The position numbers and the translations under genes were made by a program. The notes beneath the pieces are model-generated. The model was given only the letters and a program-made list of their open reading frames with translations. It did no database searches and was not told the origin of the DNA. A DNA stretch of 64,000 nucleotides from Maribacter sp. PR1 (GTDB lineage: Bacteria; Bacteroidota; Bacteroidia; Flavobacteriales; Flavobacteriaceae), in assembly GCF_028464145.1 (NCBI RefSeq), contig NZ_JAQPCG010000009.1, forward strand, positions 1 to 64,000, in the 5' to 3' direction. This document shows positions 46,180 to 55,560 of the stretch, in pieces (position 1 is the first letter of the stretch; each line of letters begins with the position of its first letter).

Positions 46180-47595
46180 CTATTTATCACCTCCGGTTAA
46201 TGCCAGATCTCCTTTCATTTCGGCCTCGACCAATTTTTCGTCCGCAGTCGAGAATTTAATAGCCAGGGTTGTCAAGGCACTAATGACCACAAAACCTCCG
46301 ATCATAAAATAACCGCTAGACACTGCACTTGATGCCGCAGCTGATTGGGCCGCCTTCATTGCCTCTTCCCCTAAATTGGCGTTGGCTGCCAAAGCATTTG
46401 TCTCCGCAAAGGCCGACTTTGACTTCAAAAACATCGCAGCCAGGAACGCACCCACATTTCCCCCTGCACCAACAATACCGGAAATGGATCCAATCGCCTT
46501 TTTATTAACAAACGGAACAACGGAAAAGGTTGCTCCCTCCGCCATTTGCACTGTAAGGCTAAAAGCGATCAAGAACACCATTCCTACCGCCAAACTAGTT
46601 GTGGTTGAGAAAATAGAGAGCATTAGGCCCTCTGCAGCCAAAATCATGGTAAGAAAGAGAACCCTACCTCTTAGTCCTTTTAGTTTTCCAAATCGATCAC
46701 CGAAAAATCCGCCCAAGGTACGGGCAAAAATATTCATCAAAGCAAATGACAATACCAAGTTACCTGCCATGGAGCGAGTAAGGCCAAAGGTGTTTTGTAA
46801 ATAATCGTCCATGGTGCCGTACACGGTAAGTTCCATTCCAAAACAAGCTGCGTATACGATAAAAAGAATCCACACGCGATAATCCTTTAGTACACTCATG
46901 AAAGATTCTTCATCTTTTTTAAAGGACGGCATCTTGCCTTCTTTCTTTAGTTGGGCGAAGTTACCTTCGGGGGTATCTTGTGTAAAGAAATAATACACCG
47001 CGCCCATCAACATCGCAATTACACCTGCAATGACCATCGAGTACCGCCAAGCAATTTCGTCCGCAACTCCAAAACTAATCACGGCAGCGGCAATCAAGGG
47101 CATCCCCAAACGGTTGGCGCCTCCACCCAGATTTCCCCAGCCAGCCGAGGTAGCGTTCGCCGTACCTACAATATTGGGGGCAAACATGATAGAGGTATGA
47201 AATTGTGTGATTACGAAAGAAGCTCCGATAAAACCAATGAAAAGTCTACAAATCAAAAACTGCATGGGTGTTTGCACAAAGCCAATAGCAATTACGGGAA
47301 TTGCACCCAGAATCAAGAGATAGGTATAGCACAAACGCGGACCATATTTATCACATAGTTTACCAATTAAAAGTCTTGCGAATACCGTACCTGTTACCGC
47401 TAAGATAATAGAATTCCATTTTTGGTCAGGAGTTAACCCAAGGTCCTTCACGACATCGGGCATAAACGGCACGATACCAAACCAGGCAAAAAAGCAGATA
47501 AAAAATGCAATGGATGTTATCCAAAAAGTACGGATAGGCATTGATTTGATATCGGTAAGTTTTAAGGTGGTCGCTTTTTTCTTAGTTGTTTTCAT
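46180..47595 (-). CDS. narK: NarK/NasA-type MFS nitrate/nitrite transporter
   Basis: The 471-residue protein has 12 predicted membrane helices. Key regions are 'ICFFAWFGIVPFMPDVVKDL', the nitrate-signature helix 'LFIGFIGASFVITQFHTSIM' and the Gly-rich 'NATSAGWGNLGGGANRLGMP', with a counterpart 'VNKKAIGSISGIVGAGGNVG'. These are the NNP family motifs for nitrate/nitrite uptake. An insertion of about 40 residues near the end ('ALAANANLGEEAMKAAQSAA') precedes the last helix. The promoter carries four TACGTA boxes, the most in the cluster. Confidence 0.93.
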   Translation of the reverse strand: MKTTKKKATTLKLTDIKSMPIRTFWITSIAFFICFFAWFGIVPFMPDVVKDLGLTPDQKWNSIILAVTGTVFARLLIGKLCDKYGPRLCYTYLLILGAIPVIAIGFVQTPMQFLICRLFIGFIGASFVITQFHTSIMFAPNIVGTANATSAGWGNLGGGANRLGMPLIAAAVISFGVADEIAWRYSMVIAGVIAMLMGAVYYFFTQDTPEGNFAQLKKEGKMPSFKKDEESFMSVLKDYRVWILFIVYAACFGMELTVYGTMDDYLQNTFGLTRSMAGNLVLSFALMNIFARTLGGFFGDRFGKLKGLRGRVLFLTMILAAEGLMLSIFSTTTSLAVGMVFLIAFSLTVQMAEGATFSVVPFVNKKAIGSISGIVGAGGNVGAFLAAMFLKSKSAFAETNALAANANLGEEAMKAAQSAAASSAVSSGYFMIGGFVVISALTTLAIKFSTADEKLVEAEMKGDLALTGGDK

Positions 47596-47630
47596 AATAC
47601 GGAATTTTAGAGATTAACGATTATCAAAAC

Positions 47631-47688
47631 TACGTATATAAATACGTATTTATACGTATTTATATAAAAAACATCATCTTTATACGTA
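47631..47688. promoter_or_regulatory. Four TACGTA boxes upstream of narK
   Basis: Exact TACGTA at 47631, 47643, 47653 and 47683 (start positions), spaced 12, 10 and 30 bp, that is close to one, one and three helical turns. They start 36 bp upstream of the narK start codon. Confidence 0.7.
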
Positions 47689-47842
47689 TTTTTATAGCGA
47701 TGAAATAAAGTGTAATCAAAAAATTCAGAATTGATAAAAATACGAGCGTCATATTAAGAAATTCATATTTTTAAGGAAATGCAATACCTAATTAATGAGG
47801 AATTTTAAATGGTATTTCTATTAAGGGACATCCAACCCATAC

Positions 47843-48613
47843 TTATAAAGCAGAATGAAGAACACGTTGTACTTCTTCTTCAAAAAAGGAAGGATGCTCG
47901 GTCACCACTTCACCAATAACGATAATACCAGGTTTTGAAACATCAATACCCGCAAGCTTATTGTGTATGTCATATAATGTTGAGATAGTACAGCTTTCAC
48001 CCTTCATTGTGCCGCTCTGAATCAGAGCTATCGGTGTCCACGAACCTCGATATTTATTAACTTCTTGGACAATTTCTATTAACTTTCGTACCCCCATCAA
48101 GATAACCATGGTTGTGGAAGACTGGGAAGCATATTTTAAATCCTCAGAAAAGGAACCATCTCTTTTGGTAGCGGTCATTACCCAAAAGCTACTACTTGTA
48201 TTACGTTTGGTCATCGGTATTCCTTGACTAGCTGGTACGGCCAGTGCACTTGAAATTCCTGGCACGACATCAACAGGAATTCCAAAAGATTCCACATACT
48301 CGATTTCCTCATAGGCTCTTCCAAAGACAAAAGGGTCGCCTCCTTTTAAGCGTACCACATGTCCATATGTATACGCATTTTCCACAATCAACATATTAAT
48401 ATCATCTTGAGTGAATGAATGCCGATTACATCTTTTACCTACGTATATCTTTGGAATGGCGACATCAACTTGCGCAAGCATCTCCTCGCTCACAAGAGCA
48501 TCATACAATATGACATCTGCAGTCTGTAAAACCCTTAAACCCCTTATTGTAATAAGGTCTTCACTTCCGGGTCCTGCTCCTACTAAACTTACTTTTGGAT
48601 TTATATCGGTCAT
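47843..48613 (-). CDS. cobA: Uroporphyrinogen-III C-methyltransferase (SUMT)
   Basis: The 256-residue protein shows the SUMT motifs 'VSLVGAGPGSEDLITIRGLR', 'DVILYDALVSEEML', 'VVRLKGGDPFVFGRAYEEIE' and 'VVPGISSALAVPASQGIPMT'. It uses two SAM molecules to make precorrin-2 for siroheme, the cofactor of NirB. A variant 'NTSSSFWVMTATKR' replaces the usual 'VTGH' stretch. It is divergent from nirB, sharing a 126-bp intergenic region with three TACGTA boxes. The next enzyme of the pathway is present in this cluster only as a remnant (54198-54775). Confidence 0.92.
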   Translation of the reverse strand: MTDINPKVSLVGAGPGSEDLITIRGLRVLQTADVILYDALVSEEMLAQVDVAIPKIYVGKRCNRHSFTQDDINMLIVENAYTYGHVVRLKGGDPFVFGRAYEEIEYVESFGIPVDVVPGISSALAVPASQGIPMTKRNTSSSFWVMTATKRDGSFSEDLKYASQSSTTMVILMGVRKLIEIVQEVNKYRGSWTPIALIQSGTMKGESCTISTLYDIHNKLAGIDVSKPGIIVIGEVVTEHPSFFEEEVQRVLHSAL

Positions 48614-48660
48614 AATATTCTGATATTAATTAGGTTGAATTATCAAATCCACAACAAGAG

Positions 48661-48709
48661 TACGTATTTATTTCCAAATAAACATATTAAAAATACGTAT
48701 AAATACGTA
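48661..48709. promoter_or_regulatory. Three TACGTA boxes between cobA and nirB
   Basis: Exact boxes at 48661-48666, 48694-48699 and 48704-48709; the last two are 10 bp apart. They can serve both divergent genes. Confidence 0.65.
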
Positions 48710-48739
48710 TTATTGTATTTTATTTTTAAATCGAAGCAA

Positions 48740-51271
48740 ATGAAAACTATAGTCGTAGTTGGGAATGGAATGGTAGGATATAAATTCTGCGAAAAATTTA
48801 TTTCTCGTAAAGAAAGCAAACAATTTAGACTAATCGTTTTTGGAGAAGAGCCTAGGGCAGCGTATGACCGAGTGCATTTAAGTGAATTCTTTGAAAACCA
48901 AGATGCCAAGGCATTGGAGTTGGCGCCTTTAAATTGGTATACCGAAAACAATATTGAATTGGTCGTCAATGAACGCGTTACTGATATACATCGAAAAAGC
49001 AAAACAATTACGACTGGAAGCGATCGAGAATATGCATACGACTACCTCGTTTTAGCTACAGGTTCCGTGCCGTTTGTACCCCCGATAAATGGTGTGGAAA
49101 AAGAAGGCGTATTTGTATACCGGACCATTGAGGATTTAGAGGCAATGCTCGCCTATGCGGAAAAAATAAAAAGTACCAAATCAGATGGGAAAGCGGCTAT
49201 ACTCGGCGGAGGACTATTAGGTTTAGAAGCCGGTAAAGCGGTAATGGATATGGGACTCGAACCCCATGTGATAGAATATGCGCCAAAGTTGATGCCGCGA
49301 CAGTTAGACGCTAGAAGTAGTAATGTATTGCAACTTACCTTAGAATCTATTGGCATCAACATTCATTTAGGAAAGGCCACCAACCGTATTTTAGGCAATG
49401 GTGCCGTTACGGGAATGGACTTTGGAGAAGATGATGCCCTGCAAGTAGATATGTTGGTCGTTTCCGCAGGTATTCGACCACGAGATGAATTAGGGAAAAC
49501 CTGTAATCTGGAAATGGGAACGCGCGGTGGCATTATCGTCAACGATAAAATGCAAACCTCAGACCCGTCAATCTATGCCATTGGGGAAGTCGCGCTATAC
49601 AATCAAATGATTTATGGTCTAGTTGCCCCTGGCTACGAAATGGCCGAGGTGGCCGTAAATCAGATTCTTGAGAAAGAAGTGGTGATGCAACAAGAAATTG
49701 ATATGTCAACCAAACTAAAACTAATCGGAGTTGATGTTGCTAGTTTTGGTATTCCTTATATGCCCGCAGACAAAGGGCTTTCCATTATTTATGAAAATAA
49801 AACTAAAGGGGTTTACAAAAGAATCAATGTAAGCCATGACGGTAAAACACTTCTAGGAGGCATAATGGTCGGTGATGCCGAAGACTACAGTATTCTACAT
49901 CAGATGTACCTGAATAATATTCCCTTACCGGATAATGCCGAAGAATTGATTGTTGGAGCCCGAGGGGAAGGCGGTTCTCCTTTTGGTAGCGCAATGGATT
50001 TACCTGATACCGCAGTCATCTGTTCTTGTGAGGCCGTAACCAAGGGTGCGGTTTGCTGTTCGGTTTTAGAAGATGGCAATGAAACAGTAAAGGCCATCGC
50101 AAAAGCTACCAAGGCAACCACAGGTTGTGGTGGGTGCAAACCCATGGTAGCCGATTTGGTAAAGGAAAGTTTAAAGACTTTAGGCAAGACCGTAAAAGAA
50201 AGCATATGCGAGCATTTCGATTATTCACGGCAAGAACTTTTTGATATTGTAAAATTGAGGGCCATAGAAGATTATGACGAACTTCTAGATTCGGTCGGTA
50301 GAGGTCACGGCTGCGAAGTGTGCAAACCTGCTGTTGCCGCCATTTTCGCCAGTATTTACAACGAAACCGCAAACAAGCAAAACACGATTCAAGATACTAA
50401 CGACCGTTACCTGGCAAACATACAGCGTAATGGCACCTACTCCGTTGTACCAAGAGTTGCAGGTGGAGAAATTACACCAAAACAATTGATGGCCATGGGT
50501 AGAATCGCTCAGAAGTACGACCTGTACACTAAAATTACCGGCGGTCAACGCATTGATATGTTCGGGGCGAAGTTGCACGAACTTCCTTTAATTTGGGAAG
50601 AATTGATAAAAGAAGGTTTTGAAACGGGACAAGCATACGGAAAATCTTTGCGTACCGTAAAAAGCTGTGTTGGCTCTACGTGGTGTCGATACGGAATGGA
50701 TGAAAGTGTGAGTTTTGCTATAGAAATTGAAAATCGTTACAAAGGTATTCGATCACCCCATAAATTCAAGGGAGGTGTTTCAGGTTGTATTCGCGAATGT
50801 GCCGAAGCACGTGGCAAGGATTTTGGTTTTATCGCCGTAGAAGGTGGATGGAATGTATACGTGGGTGGAAATGGTGGCGCAAATCCAAAACATGCCATAT
50901 TACTAGCCGAAAAAGTAGACAAAGCAACCGCCATTAAATACGTAGATCGCTTTATCATGTTCTATATTAAAACAGCTCTACCGCTGCAACGCACCGCCCC
51001 ATGGTTAGAAAAATTGGAAGGGGGCATTACCTACCTGCAGAATGTGATAATTAATGATTCTATCGGAATTGTAGATGAATTGGATTACGAAATGCAAGCT
51101 TTGGTAGACTCTTACAAATGTGAATGGAAAGAAGCAGTAGAAACTCCCGAAATACGGGAACGCTATACCCACTTTGTAAATTCCGACAAAACCGATGACA
51201 ATATTGAGTTTGTTTCACTACGGGAACAGAAAATGCCAAAGGAATGGGCATCAAGAAGCTACGAGAGTTGA
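48740..51271 (+). CDS. nirB: NAD(P)H-dependent nitrite reductase, large subunit
   Basis: The 843-residue protein starts MKTIVVVGNGMVGYKFCEKF; the upstream frame overlaps the operators and is rejected. An FAD/NAD domain (1-~400) is followed by BFD-type iron-sulfur sites ('AVICSCEAVTKGAVCCSVLE', 'ATTGCGGCKPMVADLVK', 'GHGCEVCKPAVA'). The NIR/SIR part has the siroheme/4Fe-4S cysteines 'KSCVGSTWCRYGMDES' and 'GGVSGCIRECAEARG'. It reduces nitrite to ammonium with six electrons, together with NirD encoded next. The length is normal for NirB. Confidence 0.95.
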   Translation: MKTIVVVGNGMVGYKFCEKFISRKESKQFRLIVFGEEPRAAYDRVHLSEFFENQDAKALELAPLNWYTENNIELVVNERVTDIHRKSKTITTGSDREYAYDYLVLATGSVPFVPPINGVEKEGVFVYRTIEDLEAMLAYAEKIKSTKSDGKAAILGGGLLGLEAGKAVMDMGLEPHVIEYAPKLMPRQLDARSSNVLQLTLESIGINIHLGKATNRILGNGAVTGMDFGEDDALQVDMLVVSAGIRPRDELGKTCNLEMGTRGGIIVNDKMQTSDPSIYAIGEVALYNQMIYGLVAPGYEMAEVAVNQILEKEVVMQQEIDMSTKLKLIGVDVASFGIPYMPADKGLSIIYENKTKGVYKRINVSHDGKTLLGGIMVGDAEDYSILHQMYLNNIPLPDNAEELIVGARGEGGSPFGSAMDLPDTAVICSCEAVTKGAVCCSVLEDGNETVKAIAKATKATTGCGGCKPMVADLVKESLKTLGKTVKESICEHFDYSRQELFDIVKLRAIEDYDELLDSVGRGHGCEVCKPAVAAIFASIYNETANKQNTIQDTNDRYLANIQRNGTYSVVPRVAGGEITPKQLMAMGRIAQKYDLYTKITGGQRIDMFGAKLHELPLIWEELIKEGFETGQAYGKSLRTVKSCVGSTWCRYGMDESVSFAIEIENRYKGIRSPHKFKGGVSGCIRECAEARGKDFGFIAVEGGWNVYVGGNGGANPKHAILLAEKVDKATAIKYVDRFIMFYIKTALPLQRTAPWLEKLEGGITYLQNVIINDSIGIVDELDYEMQALVDSYKCEWKEAVETPEIRERYTHFVNSDKTDDNIEFVSLREQKMPKEWASRSYES

Positions 51272-51359
51272 AATACGAAGTGCAAAATACATAAAAACAT
51301 CTGGTCCATTCTGTCTGACACCCAAGTAAGGGCAGTTGAGACCTAAAACATAGGAAGCA

Positions 51360-51737
51360 ATGATAACAAATCTAAACACATACGAAACGGTGAAACTCAA
51401 AGCAGCAAAAATCTGGTACAAAGCGGCACCGGTTTCAAAATTCCCAAAGAACGGAGGCGCCTGTATCAAATACAAGGACAAACAAATCGCGGTGTTCAAT
51501 TTTTCCCGTGAAGGCACTTGGTACGCCTGTCAAAATCTCTGTCCCCACAAAATGGAAATGGTACTTTCCCGCGGCATGATCGGAGAAGAAAACATGGAAG
51601 CTAAAGTAGCCTGTCCTTTACATAAAAACAACTTCTCCTTAAAAACGGGAAAACACTTGAACGGAGATTTAGATGCCATTGCCACCTACCCAGTTAAAGT
51701 AGTAGATGACTTTGTGTATATAGGCTTTTCTGAATAG
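51360..51737 (+). CDS. nirD: Nitrite reductase small subunit (Rieske-like)
   Basis: The 125-residue protein has a Rieske-like fold with 'WYACQNLCPHKMEMVLSRGM' and 'KVACPLHKNNFSLKTGKHLN', which supplies the Cys-x-His and Cys-x2-His-like positions. The first site (CPHK) keeps Cys-His, so a cluster may be bound, unlike NirD forms that have lost it. It follows nirB by 88 bp and completes the assimilatory nitrite reductase. Confidence 0.92.
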   Translation: MITNLNTYETVKLKAAKIWYKAAPVSKFPKNGGACIKYKDKQIAVFNFSREGTWYACQNLCPHKMEMVLSRGMIGEENMEAKVACPLHKNNFSLKTGKHLNGDLDAIATYPVKVVDDFVYIGFSE

Positions 51738-51757
51738 ATTTGACGAAACTTCGATCC

Positions 51758-52351
51758 ATGGCAACTGCGGATAAATTACGGCAAGCATACGAACGATTTG
51801 ATGCGGCCAATCAAGAGGATCCTAATACGGAAGTTTTTCAGGGAAAAGCTTATCCAAAAGAGGTACTCTATGCACAACGGATGACAGCACAATTAAATAG
51901 CTTTGCTCCAAATGCCTCAGAAGTATTACAATTAACGGTACGTAGTCAGCATATTTGCCGATGGGAAATCGCTAGGGACTCTTACGATATGAATCGAGAA
52001 GGGTATTTAAGATGGCGCCAAGACCTTAAAAAGTTCCACGCCAAAAAAGCGCGGGAAATTCTGAAGGAAGTAGGCTATCATGAGGAAACCATTGCCAAAG
52101 TTGCTTTCCTTTTAGAAAAGAAACAACTCAAAAAAAACGAGGATACCCAAACCTTGGAAGACGTCATCTGTTTGGTGTTCTTGGAATATTATTTTGAAGC
52201 CTTCTCCAAAGAACACCCAGAGAACAAGGTTATCGACATCCTTCAAAAAACTTGGCGAAAAATGTCCGAAAAAGGTCATCAAGCCGCTTTAAAATTAAAG
52301 CTTTCAGAAAGTGCTCTGATTTTAGTTTCCAAAGCAATTAGTACCTTATAA
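51758..52351 (+). CDS. DUF4202 family protein of the nitrate cluster
   Basis: The 197-residue, helix-rich protein matches DUF4202: 'RQAYERFDAANQEDPNTEVF', 'VLQLTVRSQHICRWEIARDS', 'DLKKFHAKKAREILKEVGYH' and 'DVICLVFLEYYFEAFSKEHP'. The conserved His/Arg/Asp residues resemble an HD-type hydrolase arrangement, but activity is unproven. Members occur with nitrite/sulfite assimilation genes, and it follows nirD by 20 bp. I chose the ATG at 51758; an upstream TTG would add six residues. Confidence 0.82.
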   Translation: MATADKLRQAYERFDAANQEDPNTEVFQGKAYPKEVLYAQRMTAQLNSFAPNASEVLQLTVRSQHICRWEIARDSYDMNREGYLRWRQDLKKFHAKKAREILKEVGYHEETIAKVAFLLEKKQLKKNEDTQTLEDVICLVFLEYYFEAFSKEHPENKVIDILQKTWRKMSEKGHQAALKLKLSESALILVSKAISTL

Positions 52352-52369
52352 AAAACCTTGAATATAGCA

Positions 52370-54211
52370 ATGCCGAACAAAAGACATGAAAAACCACTTG
52401 ACACTACAACCTTTCTACGGATTCGTAAGTGGTATTTGTTGGCACTTGCTGGTATCGCATTGACGATTATTATTGCCCAAGTATTGATTCAAACACATTT
52501 AAACACTCAGTTGAACGATTCTCGTGTCATCAATGTGGCGGGTCGTCAACGAGCATTGAGTCAAAAGTTGGTCAAAGAGATTTTACTTCTTGAAGAGGCA
52601 ACAACCCAAGAGCATAGTAAAAAGCTAAGGTCAGAGATACAACAAACATTATCCGTTTGGAAGGCTTCCCATGAAGGACTGCAAAAAGGAAACCTAGAAA
52701 TGAACCTTCCCACAGAGGAAGATGTCGAAATTCATTCACTCTTTCTAAATCTTAGTGCGCATCATGAGGCCATGGTTAATTCTACGGAAGCAATCTTATC
52801 CCAAGAAAAATCAGCTAGTGATTTCGGTGAGCAAAAGGGCATTCTTCTAAAAAACGAAAGAGACTTTCTGCGTTTAATGGACAACATTGTAAACAAATAT
52901 GATCAACGCAGTAATGCCAAGGTTCAAAACTTGAAACGGAAGGAGTACTTACTGCTGGCTTTTTCATTGTTAATTTTGCTCCTTGAGATGTTTTTTATTT
53001 TTAGACCGCTATCAGTTCAAATTCGTAGGACCATCTCCAATTTGATGCGAACTCGAGAAGAATCAGACCACAAAGCTGTAAAAATAGAAACGCTCTTAAA
53101 TGAAAAGGAAAAATCATTACAAGAATTACAAGAATTAAATTTTGTGATTGATAATGCAGCGTTATTCGCAAGCGCTAGAAAAGACGGTAGCATTGTTTTT
53201 ATCAGCAAAAAGTTTCTTTCGCTCTTAAATATCAAAACAGAGCATCTCAACAAACCATTATCAGAGTTATTGACTACGGACGAGGGGCAGCAGCAATACC
53301 TAAAAGAGGTGCTGAAAAGCAATCGCAAGAACAGTATTCGCAATGAAGAGATACAGGTAACATCTAACACAGGTGAACCTTTATGGTTGGATATTTCTAT
53401 CATTCCCATGCATCAGGCGAGCAAGCAACAGAGTATCTTAATCTTATGCTCCGATATTACCGAGCGGAAACAAAACGAACAAAAAGTAGAGCAATTGACA
53501 CAACAAAACTTTGAAGAACGCATGCTTCAAAAGAAAATTCAGGCGAGTCAAATTGTCGAAGGACAAGAGGAAGAGCGAAAACGTATTGCCAAAGATATTC
53601 ATGACGGTATTGGACAAATGTTGACTGCATTGCGATTTAACATAGAATCGATTGACTTGAAGAATTCGGAAAAAGCAGCAGAAAAAATTTCTTATTTAAA
53701 AGCTTTAACTGCCGACTTGATTAAAGGTGTGCGGACAGCAACTTTTAATTTGACCCCACCAGAATTGAGCGACCATGGCATCTTTCCTGCCTTGCATAAA
53801 ATGACCATTGAGCTTTCAAAACTTACTGGTAAAACGATTTTGTTTGAAAACAAAGTTGAGGAGAACATTCGTTTTGATTCGCTTGCAGAAACTAATATTT
53901 ATAGGGTCACTCAAGAAGCGGTTAACAATGCTATCAAATATGCTCAAGCAAATTATATTTTGGTATCCATAAATTTTAACGACGGTGTATTGAGCATTGT
54001 GATCGATGATGACGGAAAGGGATTTGACACCTCTATTTTAAATGAAGTTCCAAAGAATACCAGTGAAGGTGGGATGGGACTTTTCTTTATGAAAGAACGC
54101 ATTAGTTACATTAATGGACGTTTGTTCATAAATTCTGATTTAGGCAAGGGAACACGTATAACCATTAACTATAAAACCGATAAAAGTACGGCATTACATG
54201 GAGAGGAATGA
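52370..54211 (+). CDS. NarX/PilJ-type nitrate-sensing histidine kinase
   Basis: The 613-residue protein has a first membrane helix (about 21-43) and a periplasmic PilJ-type four-helix sensor that opens with 'VINVAGRQRALSQKLVKEI', closely resembling the NarX P-box that binds nitrate. A second helix (about 190-214) is followed by a PAS domain (about 255-370) and a HisKA_3 kinase ('RKRIAKDIHDGIGQMLTALR', phospho-His near 411) with ATPase motifs ('EAVNNAIKYAQA', 'DDDGKGFD', 'GGMGLFFMKERI'). It probably phosphorylates the NarL-like regulator at 43973. I start at the ATG, 12 bp after an in-frame TTG. Confidence 0.9.
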   Translation: MPNKRHEKPLDTTTFLRIRKWYLLALAGIALTIIIAQVLIQTHLNTQLNDSRVINVAGRQRALSQKLVKEILLLEEATTQEHSKKLRSEIQQTLSVWKASHEGLQKGNLEMNLPTEEDVEIHSLFLNLSAHHEAMVNSTEAILSQEKSASDFGEQKGILLKNERDFLRLMDNIVNKYDQRSNAKVQNLKRKEYLLLAFSLLILLLEMFFIFRPLSVQIRRTISNLMRTREESDHKAVKIETLLNEKEKSLQELQELNFVIDNAALFASARKDGSIVFISKKFLSLLNIKTEHLNKPLSELLTTDEGQQQYLKEVLKSNRKNSIRNEEIQVTSNTGEPLWLDISIIPMHQASKQQSILILCSDITERKQNEQKVEQLTQQNFEERMLQKKIQASQIVEGQEEERKRIAKDIHDGIGQMLTALRFNIESIDLKNSEKAAEKISYLKALTADLIKGVRTATFNLTPPELSDHGIFPALHKMTIELSKLTGKTILFENKVEENIRFDSLAETNIYRVTQEAVNNAIKYAQANYILVSINFNDGVLSIVIDDDGKGFDTSILNEVPKNTSEGGMGLFFMKERISYINGRLFINSDLGKGTRITINYKTDKSTALHGEE

Positions 54212-54775
54212 ACTATATCCTGTTTTTCTCAAGGTGCCTCAACTGAACATTTTAATCGAGGGAGGCGACAATCTTGCAGAAGAAAAACTGACGTTTTTGT
54301 TGAAATCGAGACCAAGGGCAAATCTAGAAATGGTTTCTCAAGTATTGGGAAGCTACTATAGCACTTGCCAAAAAATTTGGAATTCAAATGTATTTGGCAG
54401 CATACGACTCGAATTATTTGCTATGGAATCACCTGGTCATAGCTACCGCCGATATCATTTCGGTAAACGAGAGAGCTAATCAAGACTGTAGAACGCGAAA
54501 TATTCTGGTTAATGTAGCCGATAAACCCCCATATTGAGATTTTATATGGGAGGAATCTTGAACAATGGAAATGTAAAAGCGGCTATTTCTACAAATGGGA
54601 AGTCGGCTACCACCTCAAAACGTTTGCGTCAATTCTTTGAAGATGTGATACCTTAGAATATCGAAGATTTAATAAAAAACTTTACGGTTATAGAAAAACC
54701 ATAAAATGGGTGTTTTGAAAAAAAAATTGAAACATTGAATTAGTTTACCAAAGGATTGGTTCAAAAAAAGAGTAA
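54198..54775 (+). pseudogene. Decayed precorrin-2 dehydrogenase (siroheme synthase N-terminal domain)
   Basis: The start (MERNELYPVFLKVPQLNILI, then EGGDNLAEEKLTFLL) is the NAD-binding head of SirC/CysG, with Gly-to-Glu and Gly-to-Asp changes in its GxGxxA loop. The frame then breaks repeatedly. In other frames recognisable pieces continue in order: 'LAKKFGIQMYLAAYDSNYLL', 'TRNILVNVADKPPY', 'MGGILNNGNVKAAISTNGKS' and 'KRLRQFFEDVIP'. Remaining stops at about 54655 and 54736 complete the decay. It overlaps the kinase stop by 14 bp, so it once belonged to this operon. Confidence 0.82.
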
Positions 54776-54777
54776 GA

Positions 54778-55149
54778 ATGAAGATTCGCATCAAAGGAAA
54801 TTCGGTACGGTTACGACTGACCAAAACCGAAGTAGGAGTATTTTGTAAAAAAGGCTTGTATGAGGAAAAAACACATTTCCCCGACAAGATCTTTACCTAT
54901 TCATTGCAAAAGAAAAACGGCATAGACCATATCGAAGCCAATTTTTCGGATGATAGTATAATTGTAAATATCTCTGAAGATTTGGTAATTGATTGGGATA
55001 TCAACACAGTTGTAGGATTTCAACACTATCAAAAATTGCTAAACGACGAGACGCTTTTTTTATTAATCGAAAAGGACTTCGTCTGTTTGGATGAGACGAT
55101 AGAAGACCAGTCTGATAATTATCCGAATCCCTTGTCAAGTAAAACCTAA
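54778..55149 (+). CDS. DUF7009-like small protein at the end of the nitrate cluster
   Basis: The 123-residue protein begins MKIRIKGNSVRLRLTKTEVG and continues as a small beta-rich fold ('FSDDSIIVNISEDLVIDWDI', 'DETLFLLIEKDFVCLDETIE'). I associate it tentatively with the DUF7009-type proteins seen beside nitrate and molybdopterin genes in Bacteroidota. It is intact and begins just after the precorrin-2 dehydrogenase remnant. The C-terminal 'CLDE...DNYPNP' pattern might bind a metal, but no function is known. Confidence 0.7.
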   Translation: MKIRIKGNSVRLRLTKTEVGVFCKKGLYEEKTHFPDKIFTYSLQKKNGIDHIEANFSDDSIIVNISEDLVIDWDINTVVGFQHYQKLLNDETLFLLIEKDFVCLDETIEDQSDNYPNPLSSKT

Positions 55150-55475
55150 GATATATAAAATGGGAGGTATTCCGGAAAGCATAACTGCTTGTTATTGTTA
55201 AAGACTAGAGGTTCTTGGCTAATTCGAAAGTATGTGGATTTTAAGTAATTCTCATTCTTTTTAAAAACGGCCGTTTTGTCTGACTCTTTCTTAAACCACA
55301 AGATTTTCATAAAGAGTGTGCCAAACGTGGTCTCTTTTATTGGTTTCGATAATTGACCTTTTATGGGACACTTCGAGTTTATTTAAGCTACCGTTTATAT
55401 AAACTTTGGACGTTCTACGAATTCACTACCCCCATATAATTCATTGCGACGTACTAATTAAGTAGTTTCTATTTT

Positions 55476-55490
55476 ACCTTTATTTGAACT
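55476..55490 (-). repeat. Cassette-boundary repeat, inverted copy
   Basis: On the minus strand this reads AGTTCAAATAAAGGT, matching the boundary repeat AGTTCAAATAAACGAT at its first 12 positions. Its orientation agrees with the leftward TPR/PIN module beside it. Confidence 0.6.
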
Positions 55491-55528
55491 TCTAGACTAT
55501 TACTAAAATGACTTTATCTTAGATTTTT

Positions 55529-55560
55529 ACTCTTTACGAAAAGCGGATTTTGTAAAGAGT
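55529..55560. repeat. 32-bp inverted element, left of the TPR/PIN module
   Basis: ACTCTTTAC (55529-55537) and GTAAAGAGT (55552-55560) are perfect 9-bp arms around a 14-nt centre. An element with identical arms and the same centre length lies at 59774-59805, on the other side of the module. The centres differ in sequence. Confidence 0.7.

Noticed and set aside
48439-48444. TACGTA inside the cobA coding region, and similar copies inside nirB and the DUF4202 gene
   Set aside because: Isolated, unphased copies inside genes are expected by chance for a 6-mer in 64 kb; only phased promoter clusters were called.
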